From Candidatus Omnitrophica bacterium 4484_49 (lineage in GTDB: Bacteria > Omnitrophota > Gorgyraeia > Kaelpiales > Kaelpiaceae), in contig NATI01000063.1 of NCBI GenBank assembly GCA_002085265.1, positions 1 through 5,550 on the forward strand: a DNA stretch of 5,550 nucleotides. The letters run 5' to 3'. Below, one piece after another: positions 1-5,550 of the stretch (position 1 is its first letter; every line of letters begins with the position of its first letter). The position numbers were made by a program, and so were the translations under genes. Under the pieces are notes generated by a model. The model was not told where the DNA came from and did no database searches. It saw only the letters and a program-made list of their open reading frames with translations.

Positions 1-112
1 TTTCCACATCACCCCCAGGATCTATTATCAAACAATTATCATTTCCCTCACACCATAGAATATAACAATTGGTTTCAAAAACAGTAACAGCAATTTTTTC
101 TATCTTCAACAT
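1..112 (-). CDS. Probable metallo-beta-lactamase-fold hydrolase (glyoxalase II-like), N-terminal fragment
   Basis: Only the first 37 codons are visible; the frame is open to base 1 and the rest lies outside the window. The fragment reads MLKIEKIAV, then ETNCYILW (residues 13-20) and LIIDPGGD (28-35). This pairing of an N-C-Y strand with a hydrophobic strand ending in IDPGG is the usual opening of the glyoxalase II / YcbL-like branch of the metallo-beta-lactamase fold. Those enzymes are cytoplasmic hydrolases of thioesters and related substrates that use two metal ions. The metal-binding HxHxDH motif would come later and cannot be checked, so both the family and the substrate are inferences. 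ATG at 112 is chosen because an in-frame TAA lies two codons upstream (118-116), leaving only this ATG or the TTG after it. No Shine-Dalgarno sequence is seen near it. The gene starts 42 bases after the lipoprotein stop, with no terminator between, so it may be the next gene of the same operon. Confidence 0.66.
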   Translation of the reverse strand, partial: MLKIEKIAVTVFETNCYILWCEGNDNCLIIDPGGDVE

Positions 113-154
113 TGCTTATGAGAATATAAACTGTCTGTTATAGGACGCCTTTTG

Positions 155-667
155 TTATTGCGTTTCTTCACTGTGGCGAGAAGGAGGAACTATTATATAA
201 GATTTTATCTCAGAATAGCGGAACTCTTTATCAATAAGACGTTTCAGTTTCTCCAGCTCCCTGGAAATCCTATCTTTTTCTATATCGTTTAAACTTCTAC
301 CATACAACCTCTTCCGAATTTTTTCCAGTCGAGAAATATATTCCTCAAGTAGAGAGGCTTTTTCAGGAGTAATGTATTTTTTAAGAGAGTCCAAGTGTTC
401 CAGCACCTGGTCAATACATACTCGCTGTTTTTTGTAACTTTTTTCCAGCGCTGAGATCAATTCATCATGCCAGTACCCCCAGAGCAAATAATGTTTCTTA
501 TAAAGTTCATGATAATCAATAAGTTTATCGTAATCCTCGAGGGCCAGTACTACCTTCTGCTTTTCTTCTTTTTTTTTCTTCCGGACAAATTTTCTCTTTA
601 GGGTAGCACAGCCACTCAGGGACAAAACAGCAACTGCAAATAAAAATAAAATAAATTTTCTTCTCAT
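155..667 (-). CDS. Small coiled-coil lipoprotein of unknown function
   Basis: A 170-residue protein I do not recognise. It opens with a lipoprotein signal peptide: basic MRRK, a hydrophobic core at residues 5-16, and lipobox LSGC at 17-20, so Cys20 would be lipidated after cleavage by signal peptidase II. Ala follows Cys20; in a diderm that would usually send it to the outer membrane. Next comes a very basic stretch (22-38, with K30-K33 in a row), then an aromatic segment (about 46-67) containing Y46, Y52, Y56, Y60, W63, Y65, W66 and H67. From about 68 to 150 it is charged and helical with heptad-like Leu/Ile spacing, suggesting a coiled coil. It ends in IIVPPS and a polar tail. Apart from Cys20 it has one cysteine, Cys84. 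No catalytic motif is visible. Its ATG lies one base after the ligA stop, and its SD site sits inside the last ligA codons, so it is very likely co-translated with ligA. A structural envelope or tethering role is possible but not shown. Confidence 0.87.
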   Translation of the reverse strand: MRRKFILFLFAVAVLSLSGCATLKRKFVRKKKKEEKQKVVLALEDYDKLIDYHELYKKHYLLWGYWHDELISALEKSYKKQRVCIDQVLEHLDSLKKYITPEKASLLEEYISRLEKIRKRLYGRSLNDIEKDRISRELEKLKRLIDKEFRYSEIKSYIIVPPSRHSEETQ

Positions 668-668
668 A

Positions 669-2690
669 TCATCCTTCCTTCCCTATCATTTTATTAAACT
701 CTTCTTCGGTTATGGTCTTCACTCCCAGCTGACGAGCCTTATCCAGTTTGGAGCCCGGATTTTCTCCTACTATAAGATAATTTGTCAACCTGCTAACACT
801 GGATGCTACTCTGCCACCGTATCTCTTTATTGTATCCTCTATTTCCTTTCTTGTATAGCCCTTTAGTGTGCCAGTAACAACAAAAGTCAACCCTTTGAGA
901 ACATCAGAAACCTTTTCTTCTTTCCTGACAAGATTTACTCCCGCCTTCTTTAATTTTCCTATCACCTCTCTAGTCCTGGGAAGAGAGAAAAAGCTAACCA
1001 CACTTTCAGCAATGGTAGGACCTATCTCCGGAATTATATTCAATTGGGCAAAACTGGCCTTAGCGAGTTCATCTATAGAGTTAAACCTTTCAGCCAAGAC
1101 TTCAGCAATATGGACACCTACATATCTTATTCCCAGAGCATATATTACTCTGGATAACGGACGATCTTTGCTTTCAGATATCGCTCTTAATAGATTTTCT
1201 ACCGACTTTGGCCCCATTCTTTCCAACCTTATAAGTTGCTCAAATTTTAAATAATAGAGATCAGCGTAATCCTGAACAAGTTTATTATCCACCAGTTGGT
1301 CAATAAGGGCTTCTCCCAAACCTTCTATATCCATAGCATCTCTACTTGCAAAATGCTTAATGGAATTCTTTAGTTGAGCAGGGCATAAAGGATTAATACA
1401 TCTCACTGCAACCTCACCTAGTTCTCTGACGACTTTTTCTCCACAGACTGGACACTTATCTGGCATTTTAAACTTTTTCTCTTTACCAGTGCGTTTTTCT
1501 TTCAAAACTCCCACCACCTGAGGAATTATCTCTCCTGCTTTCTCAATGAGAACATGGTCACCAATCCTGACATCCAGTCTTTTAATCTGATCTTCGTTAT
1601 GAAGACTTGCCCTGCTGACAATAGTCCCCGATACAAACACAGGATCAACTACAGCCACCGGAGTAAGCGTACCTGTCCTGCCTACCTGCACCACGATGTC
1701 TTTCAAAATTGTCTCTGTCCGCTCGGCGGGGAATTTATAAGCGATAAGCCATCTGGGAGCCTTGGTAGTGGCACCTAACCTTTTCTGTTGCTCAAGATCA
1801 TCTACTTTTATTACCATACCATCAATGGCATAATCTAAAAAATCCTTCTTCTCATTCCACACCTGGCAGTATTTTATAACCTCATTTATACTCTTACAGA
1901 ATTTATAATGAGGATTCACCTTAAACCCTACTTTTTTGAAATACTCCAGTACTTGATGATGCTTTTTAAATCCAATTCCTTCATAATATCCCAACCCCCA
2001 CACAAATATATCCAGCCCCCGCTTAGCCACCAGATTAGGGTCCAAAAGTTTTAAACTTCCAGCAGTGGCATTTCTGGGATTGGCAAATAATGGCTCTCCA
2101 TTTTTTTTCCTTTCTTTATTAAGCTCCTCAAATTTTTTCCTAGGCATATAAACCTCTCCTCTCACCTCCAGCACAGGAGGGACTTTGCCCTCTACAGAAT
2201 GTAACTTTAAGGGGATACTTCTTATGGTTCTCAAATTCTGAGTGACATCGTCTCCCTGATAACCATCTCCTCTTGTCGCTCCTTGGACGAATATACCATT
2301 TTCATAAATAAGAGAGACACTTACCCCATCTATTTTCAACTCCACCACATAATGCACCTCTTCCTTAGGGAGGAGTTTTCTCACTCTGCGATCAAAGTCT
2401 TTGATTTCATCCTCGGAATAGGTATTGTCCATGCTTAACATCGGAACCTTATGTTTAACTGTCTGAAATCCCTCCAATGGCTTACCACCTATCCTCTGAG
2501 TAGGAGAATCAGGAGTGATGAACTGGGGGTATTTTTCCTCCAGTTCTTTTAATCTTTTATACAGGGCGTCGTATGCCTGATCAGATATCTCAGGCATATT
2601 TTCTACATAATATTTATAATCGTGATATCTTATTTTCTCTCTTAGTTCTACTATTTCTTTTTTTACTTTCTCCAGATCCCGCCCAGACAT
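669..2690 (-). CDS. ligA: NAD-dependent DNA ligase LigA
   Basis: Seals 3'-OH/5'-phosphate nicks in duplex DNA during Okazaki-fragment joining and repair, using NAD+ as AMP donor and releasing NMN. From the ATG start it is 673 residues, close to the usual 660-675, with the full domain order. Domain Ia (about 1-65) contains YHDYKYYV and PEISDQAYD. The adenylation domain has ELKIDG with catalytic Lys119, ATRGDG, EVRGEV, NPRNATAGSL, DGMVIKV (290-296) and YKFP with Lys319. The OB fold follows, with QVGRTGTLTPVA and SRASLHNED. A four-cysteine zinc finger has C413, C416, C431 and C436. Helix-hairpin-helix repeats span about 450-585, and a BRCT domain about 595-673 (TFVVTGTL, then YGGRVASSVS). No key residue is missing. 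The frame also opens at a GTG at 2699, but that codon lies inside the SD site, so ATG at 2690 is preferred. The gene begins 5 bases after the phosphoesterase stop and ends 1 base before the lipoprotein start. Confidence 0.98.
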   Translation of the reverse strand: MSGRDLEKVKKEIVELREKIRYHDYKYYVENMPEISDQAYDALYKRLKELEEKYPQFITPDSPTQRIGGKPLEGFQTVKHKVPMLSMDNTYSEDEIKDFDRRVRKLLPKEEVHYVVELKIDGVSVSLIYENGIFVQGATRGDGYQGDDVTQNLRTIRSIPLKLHSVEGKVPPVLEVRGEVYMPRKKFEELNKERKKNGEPLFANPRNATAGSLKLLDPNLVAKRGLDIFVWGLGYYEGIGFKKHHQVLEYFKKVGFKVNPHYKFCKSINEVIKYCQVWNEKKDFLDYAIDGMVIKVDDLEQQKRLGATTKAPRWLIAYKFPAERTETILKDIVVQVGRTGTLTPVAVVDPVFVSGTIVSRASLHNEDQIKRLDVRIGDHVLIEKAGEIIPQVVGVLKEKRTGKEKKFKMPDKCPVCGEKVVRELGEVAVRCINPLCPAQLKNSIKHFASRDAMDIEGLGEALIDQLVDNKLVQDYADLYYLKFEQLIRLERMGPKSVENLLRAISESKDRPLSRVIYALGIRYVGVHIAEVLAERFNSIDELAKASFAQLNIIPEIGPTIAESVVSFFSLPRTREVIGKLKKAGVNLVRKEEKVSDVLKGLTFVVTGTLKGYTRKEIEDTIKRYGGRVASSVSRLTNYLIVGENPGSKLDKARQLGVKTITEEEFNKMIGKEG
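672..680 (-). promoter_or_regulatory. Ribosome binding site of the lipoprotein gene, inside ligA
   Basis: On the coding strand AAGGAAGGA lies four bases upstream of the lipoprotein ATG at 667. It is formed by the last ligA codons (Gly-Lys-Glu-Gly) just before the ligA TGA at 671-669. The site supports that start and means ribosomes finishing ligA pass directly over it, favouring coupled translation. Confidence 0.75.
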
Positions 2691-2694
2691 AAAA

Positions 2695-2704
2695 CTCACC
2701 TCCC
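2695..2704 (-). promoter_or_regulatory. Ribosome binding site that sets the ligA start
   Basis: The coding strand reads GGGAGGTGAG, a near-perfect match to the anti-SD partner. GGAGG (2703-2699) ends eight bases before the ATG at 2690, an ideal distance. The alternative GTG at 2699-2697 is part of this site and cannot also be served by it. The site also contains the TGA stop of the phosphoesterase gene (2698-2696), so termination and ligA initiation occur at the same place. Confidence 0.85.
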
Positions 2705-3430
2705 GTAATACAACCTTTCTCCTAAAATTTGAGGCAGTCCTTTAGAAATTATTTTGGATACTGCTTCCTCAATATCATATTCTACCCTCTTTATCTCAAT
2801 TCGGGCTTTTTCAGGCTCATAAAGAACATAACTTGCGCGAGGATCGTTATCCCGAGGTTGCCCCACGCTGCCAACATTTACCAGATATCTCCATCGAGGA
2901 CGAATCTCTGTTTCAAAACCATTTACTATCTTAATTTCTCCTTCGAGGTCATCACTGATAGCAATGAAAGGATAATGAGAATGACCTATAAAACAGATTT
3001 TTTTATCTCCCTGAAAATCAAAATTTCTATGTACTTGATGAACTTCAAATATATAATGGAATTTTTCAGGTTCGTATAAACTCCCGTGGACGAAAATCAT
3101 ATCCTGATACTCCTCAACCAGAACGAGTGAATTCAGATACTGCAGTTCCTCTCTAGAGAGTCGGGATTGAGTCCAGATAATCGCCTTTCTGGCATAATCA
3201 TTAAACCAGCTCAAATTCATCTTTCCCAAAACTGCCAAGTCATGATTACCCATAACCGAGAGTTCAAATTTTTCCTGGGAAATAGCGATACATCGAGAAG
3301 GATCTGCTCCATATCCTACAATATCTCCTACGAAAAAAATTTTTTCGACTTTGTTTTTATCCACATCCTCAAGAACTGCCAATAATGCTTCCAGATTGGA
3401 ATGGATATCTCCTAATATTGCATACGACAT
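2696..3430 (-). CDS. Calcineurin-like metallophosphoesterase (YfcE / Metallophos_2 type)
   Basis: A 244-residue cytoplasmic metal-dependent phosphoesterase. The family's metal and phosphate ligands appear in order: GDIHSN (D8, H10, N12), GDIVGYG (D36), GNHD (N62, H63), VHGS (H115) and GHSH (H150, H152). A late NVGSVGQPRD (185-194) is typical of the YfcE-like, single-domain branch often annotated as phosphodiesterase or diadenosine-tetraphosphatase-like. These enzymes need two divalent metals and cleave phosphomonoesters or diesters. The true substrate cannot be read from the sequence. There is no signal peptide or membrane segment. The start is sound because MSYAILGDIH places the first metal motif where relatives have it, but the ATG at 3430 has no recognisable SD. 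It lies 3 bases after the acylphosphatase TAA, in AT-rich sequence, so it probably depends on ribosomes arriving from the upstream gene. Its stop is embedded in the ligA ribosome binding site. Confidence 0.92.
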   Translation of the reverse strand: MSYAILGDIHSNLEALLAVLEDVDKNKVEKIFFVGDIVGYGADPSRCIAISQEKFELSVMGNHDLAVLGKMNLSWFNDYARKAIIWTQSRLSREELQYLNSLVLVEEYQDMIFVHGSLYEPEKFHYIFEVHQVHRNFDFQGDKKICFIGHSHYPFIAISDDLEGEIKIVNGFETEIRPRWRYLVNVGSVGQPRDNDPRASYVLYEPEKARIEIKRVEYDIEEAVSKIISKGLPQILGERLYYGR

Positions 3431-3433
3431 ATT

Positions 3434-3715
3434 TTAATAAAAACGAATTTCGAAATCATCAAACTCCTGTTTGTAATTCTCCCAGATGACATCTTCTCTC
3501 TTTATGTATCTCTTCATCAAACCCTCTCTTATCCTTCTCAAAAACTCATTTAACCTCTCCTCTTCACCTTCAGCTACTACCTCCACCCTACCATCAGGAA
3601 GATTTCTCACCCATCCATATACATCACCCATCTCCAGTGCAATTCTCTCCGCGGTAAATCTAAACCCCACTCCCTGAACTCTTCCCGAATAGAAAACTCG
3701 TACCCGCTTCTTCAT
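3434..3715 (-). CDS. acyP: Acylphosphatase
   Basis: A 93-residue cytoplasmic enzyme that hydrolyses the carboxyl-phosphate bond of acyl phosphates such as acetyl phosphate and 1,3-bisphosphoglycerate. The whole protein is one acylphosphatase domain of normal size. Signature 1, GRVQGVGFR, spans 11-19 and holds the phosphate loop and catalytic Arg19. Signature 2, GWVRNLPDGRVEV, spans 34-46 and holds catalytic Asn38. The C-terminal strand FEIRFY matches the family's usual F-x-I-R-Y ending. The spacing between catalytic Arg and Asn is 19 residues, one more than I recall for the muscle enzyme, through an extra residue in MGDVYGW; this looks like a harmless loop difference. ATG at 3715 has a strong AGGAGG four bases upstream. 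The gene lies 33 bases after the receiver stop and 3 bases before the phosphoesterase start. A link to the two-component pair through acetyl phosphate, which can phosphorylate receivers, is conceivable but purely inferred. Confidence 0.95.
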   Translation of the reverse strand: MKKRVRVFYSGRVQGVGFRFTAERIALEMGDVYGWVRNLPDGRVEVVAEGEEERLNEFLRRIREGLMKRYIKREDVIWENYKQEFDDFEIRFY

Positions 3716-3719
3716 TGCC

Positions 3720-3725
3720 CCTCCT
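3720..3725 (-). promoter_or_regulatory. Ribosome binding site of acylphosphatase
   Basis: A full AGGAGG on the coding strand, within the purine-rich run GAGGAAGGAGGGG, sits four bases before the ATG at 3715. It is one of the strongest sites in the window. It suggests that the acylphosphatase-to-lipoprotein block can be loaded with ribosomes independently of the kinase/receiver pair. Confidence 0.8.
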
Positions 3726-3748
3726 TCCTCATATTTGATGTAAGCCCA

Positions 3749-4120
3749 TCAGCTTTTACCCAATACCTTCTTGATATATCTTACCAGTGCTTGAGTCTCC
3801 ACGGGTTTAGCGAAGAAATGCCTTCCCGAAATCTCCCGCCCCTCAGAGCCAATTTCCGACTGAGTCACTATGGCCGTTAAAAAGATAATCGGAATATCAG
3901 CTGTCAACGGGTCCTCTTTCAGTCGCCCTGCTAAAGTGCTCCCATCCATCCCTGGCATAACTATGTCCAGCAATATAATATTTGGAAGTTCTTTTTTAGC
4001 CAGGGTCAACCCCTGCTGGGGATCAGTTGTAGTTATGACCTCAAACTCTCCTGTCTCCTCCAGATTTGCTTTAACCAGTTCACAGAAATCTTCCTCATCG
4101 TCAATCAAAAGCACTTTCAT
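3749..4120 (-). CDS. Single-domain response regulator (CheY-like receiver)
   Basis: A 123-residue receiver with nothing after it. From the ATG at 4120 it shows the acidic pocket D7/D8 (LLIDDEED), phospho-acceptor Asp52 in LLDIVMPGMDG, switch Thr82 in FLTA, and Lys105 in FFAKPV, so all phosphorylation residues are present. With no DNA-binding or enzymatic output, it must act by protein contact or as a relay step. The adjoining kinase is the obvious phosphodonor: the kinase stop TGA (4122-4120) overlaps this start. Two starts are possible. ATG at 4120 shares one base with the kinase stop, and GTG at 4123 would overlap it by four bases and add one Met. The SD site AGGAGG is ten bases from ATG and seven from GTG, so the choice is open; ATG is given because the protein then begins MKVLLIDD like many relatives. 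It stops 33 bases before acylphosphatase. Confidence 0.95.
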   Translation of the reverse strand: MKVLLIDDEEDFCELVKANLEETGEFEVITTTDPQQGLTLAKKELPNIILLDIVMPGMDGSTLAGRLKEDPLTADIPIIFLTAIVTQSEIGSEGREISGRHFFAKPVETQALVRYIKKVLGKS

Positions 4121-5550
4121 CACTTTTGCACCTCCTGAAGTTTGCCTTCCGGAATAACTATTCTCACCTCGGTCCCTTTTTCAGACTCAGAATTAATATA
4201 AATCTTTCCGTTATGAGCCTCAATAACTTTCTTACATATCGCCAGCCCTAACCCCAGTCCCTTTTTCTTCTTGGTAGTGAAATATGGCAGAAAAACCTTC
4301 CCTAAGTCTTCTGACTTTATCCCTTTACCATTATCCTTAACAATTATCACAACCAACTGAGCATATTTCTCTACAATTATATATATTTCTCCTTTCTTTT
4401 CGGAAACGGCATCCAGAGAATTATTAACGAGGTTAATTAAAACCTGAGATAACCATCTTCTGTCTCCAAAAACCTCTAAATCCGGAGGACAGTTGACTTC
4501 TATTCTGACTCTTTTTTTCTTTATTCTGTATTCCAGCATGGCTAAAGTTTCCTGAATAATCTCCACAAATCTAAACCTCTCATAATCCATTTTCCCTGCC
4601 CGGGATAAATCCAGAAGTTCATTAAGCAAAAAAACTGCACGGTCAACAGCCTGTTTCATCTTCCCTATCACATCCACCGTCTTCCCACTGCGGGGGAGTG
4701 TAAAACTCTTTTCCAGGAATTTTTTATTTTCCAGATAATTTATACCCTGCAATATTATGGAAAGAGGATTTTTTATCTCATGAGCAACTCCAGTAGCGAT
4801 TTCCCCGATTACTGCAAGTTTCTCTCTTTCCAGAAGCATCTGTTCTAATTGCTTGAGTTCAGTTATATCCTGTCCTATACTCAATATATATTTTATCCTT
4901 CCATCTTCCACAATCTGACTGTTACTCCACAGAATCAATTTTTCATCTCCTGACTTCGTCAAAATTGGATTCTCATATACTCTTTTCTCCACTGCAATAT
5001 TCCCAGAAACTAATTCCTGGAAATATTGCCTTAATTTTTTCTTGATTCTTTGGGGAATGAAAATTTCCAACCAATCTTTTCCTATTAATTCCTCTCTCCT
5101 GTATCCTGTAAGTTCCTCTATAAACTTATTAAGGAACACAATTTTACCATTAACATCAATCACCACCACTATTCCTTGAATGGTATCATAAATCAGATTT
5201 AAAAAACTTCTCTCTTCCTCCAGTTCTTCCTGAAGTTTTTTCATCTCAGTAATATCAGCAACTACAAGTAAAAGACGCTCCACTTCTCCTTTTACATTCT
5301 TTACAGGAATGCCAGAATACTGTCTGATGGTGGTCTTTTCCCGAGAGGAGGTACATTCTATCTCGGGTATAAAAAAGGACTCCCCCTTCAATCCTTTTCT
5401 GAAATACTCTGTCAATCCCGCTCTCTTATATGTAGGCATTTCAAACACATTCAACCCTACAACTTCATCTGCCGATTTTGCCCCTGATATCTCAACCATC
5501 TTCTTATTAAAGAAATCAATCACACCGTTTTTATCTATAGAGTAAACCCC
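4120..5550 (-). CDS. PAS-domain sensor histidine kinase, 5' end outside the window
   Basis: The frame is open to base 5550, so the N-terminus is missing; 476 residues are visible. A GTG at 5523 is not the likely start, because the nine codons before it (GVYSIDKNG) are the conserved opening of a PAS domain. Numbering from base 5550, PAS 1 covers about 1-102, ending VVADITEMKKL. PAS 2 covers about 115-232, with VVVIDVNGKIVFLN and SIGQDITELKQL, and short coiled linkers follow each. HisKA has VAHEIKNPL with phospho-acceptor His257 (codon 4782-4780). HATPase_c has N box NLVNNSLDA (373-381), G1 DNGKGI (406-411), F box FLPYFTTK and G2 GLGLGLAI (431-438). All catalytic boxes are intact. No membrane segment is visible, so it is either soluble or anchored upstream. 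The signal is unknown, and I see no clear cofactor-binding motif in either PAS domain. It autophosphorylates at the His and should pass phosphate to the adjoining receiver, whose start overlaps this stop. Confidence 0.95.
   Translation of the reverse strand, partial: GVYSIDKNGVIDFFNKKMVEISGAKSADEVVGLNVFEMPTYKRAGLTEYFRKGLKGESFFIPEIECTSSREKTTIRQYSGIPVKNVKGEVERLLLVVADITEMKKLQEELEEERSFLNLIYDTIQGIVVVIDVNGKIVFLNKFIEELTGYRREELIGKDWLEIFIPQRIKKKLRQYFQELVSGNIAVEKRVYENPILTKSGDEKLILWSNSQIVEDGRIKYILSIGQDITELKQLEQMLLEREKLAVIGEIATGVAHEIKNPLSIILQGINYLENKKFLEKSFTLPRSGKTVDVIGKMKQAVDRAVFLLNELLDLSRAGKMDYERFRFVEIIQETLAMLEYRIKKKRVRIEVNCPPDLEVFGDRRWLSQVLINLVNNSLDAVSEKKGEIYIIVEKYAQLVVIIVKDNGKGIKSEDLGKVFLPYFTTKKKKGLGLGLAICKKVIEAHNGKIYINSESEKGTEVRIVIPEGKLQEVQK
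4129..4136 (-). promoter_or_regulatory. Ribosome binding site of the receiver gene, inside the kinase
   Basis: AGGAGGTG on the coding strand is made from the final kinase codons (Gln-Glu-Val region). It ends close to both candidate receiver starts, GTG at 4123 and ATG at 4120. Its position inside the kinase coding sequence supports coupled translation of the pair. Confidence 0.75.

Noticed and set aside
113..154. Possible promoter in the gap before the hydrolase gene (TATAAC and TATATT on the coding strand)
   Set aside because: Neither -10-like hexamer has a -35-like partner at 16-18 bases, and AT-rich gaps produce such hexamers by chance. No stem-loop with a T tract is present either, so no terminator is called.
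868..1254. Open frame of 128 codons on the plus strand inside ligA
   Set aside because: It lies wholly antisense to the conserved HhH/BRCT part of ligA, shows no family motif, and is explained as a shadow of the real gene. The other plus-strand frames (for example 1554-1778, 2729-3079, 3870-4157, 5309-5545) are rejected for the same reason.
2101..2108. Eight-A run on the coding strand of ligA as a frameshift site
   Set aside because: The frame is intact through the tract, it encodes Lys-Lys-Asn in a variable part of the adenylation domain, and a slip would destroy an essential enzyme.
3331..3347. Near-palindromic A/T tract flanked by CG (A7 followed by T6) within the phosphoesterase gene
   Set aside because: It encodes the conserved strand VEKIFFVGD, so Lys and Phe codons account for it. 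There is no loop and no GC stem that would make it a terminator.
3443..3456. Short palindrome ATTTCGAAAT as an operator site
   Set aside because: It lies in the last acylphosphatase codons, encoding the conserved FEIRF strand, and is too short and unrepeated to support a regulator site.
3716..3760. Possible promoter for acylphosphatase at the end of the receiver gene (TTGGGT on the coding strand)
   Set aside because: No credible -10 hexamer lies at the right distance, so read-through from upstream is the simpler view.

Overview
The window is a compact stretch of bacterial chromosome in which every supported gene lies on the minus strand, so transcription runs from high to low coordinates. 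The DNA is moderately AT-rich by eye. The proteins are rich in Lys, Glu and Ile, and Arg is often AGA/AGG. Most starts have strong GGAGG-type Shine-Dalgarno (SD) sites. NAD-dependent DNA ligase marks it as bacterial, and a lipoprotein with Ala after the lipobox Cys would suit a diderm. The PAS kinase and receiver resemble types common in deltaproteobacteria-like and deep-branching environmental lineages. No gene fixes the phylum, and an uncultured candidate-phylum bacterium is only a guess.

In transcription order: (1) 5550-4120, a PAS-PAS-HisKA-HATPase histidine kinase whose 5' end lies outside the window; (2) 4120-3749, a stand-alone CheY-like receiver overlapping the kinase stop; (3) after a 33-base gap, acylphosphatase (3715-3434); (4) 3 bases later, a calcineurin-like metallophosphoesterase (3430-2696); (5) 5 bases later, ligA (2690-669); (6) 1 base later, a small coiled-coil lipoprotein of unknown function (667-155); (7) after 42 bases, the first 37 codons of a probable metallo-beta-lactamase-fold hydrolase (112-1), cut by the window edge.

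The kinase and receiver form a two-component pair that is probably translationally coupled. The receiver has no output domain, so its effect must pass through another protein. The acylphosphatase-phosphoesterase-ligase-lipoprotein block has gaps of 3, 5 and 1 bases and almost certainly shares one mRNA. It joins a core replication/repair enzyme to two small phosphate-ester or acyl-phosphate hydrolases and an envelope protein. No pathway obviously unites them, so this may be a housekeeping cluster kept for expression rather than a dedicated system.

I see no tRNA, rRNA, CRISPR array, insertion sequence, attachment site, convincing terminator or convincing promoter. No gap between genes exceeds 42 bases. 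The points most worth a second look are the unknown lipoprotein tied to ligA, a ladder of overlapping stop/start codons between the receiver and acylphosphatase, and several start-codon choices. I do not see convincing evidence of a new multi-gene system.
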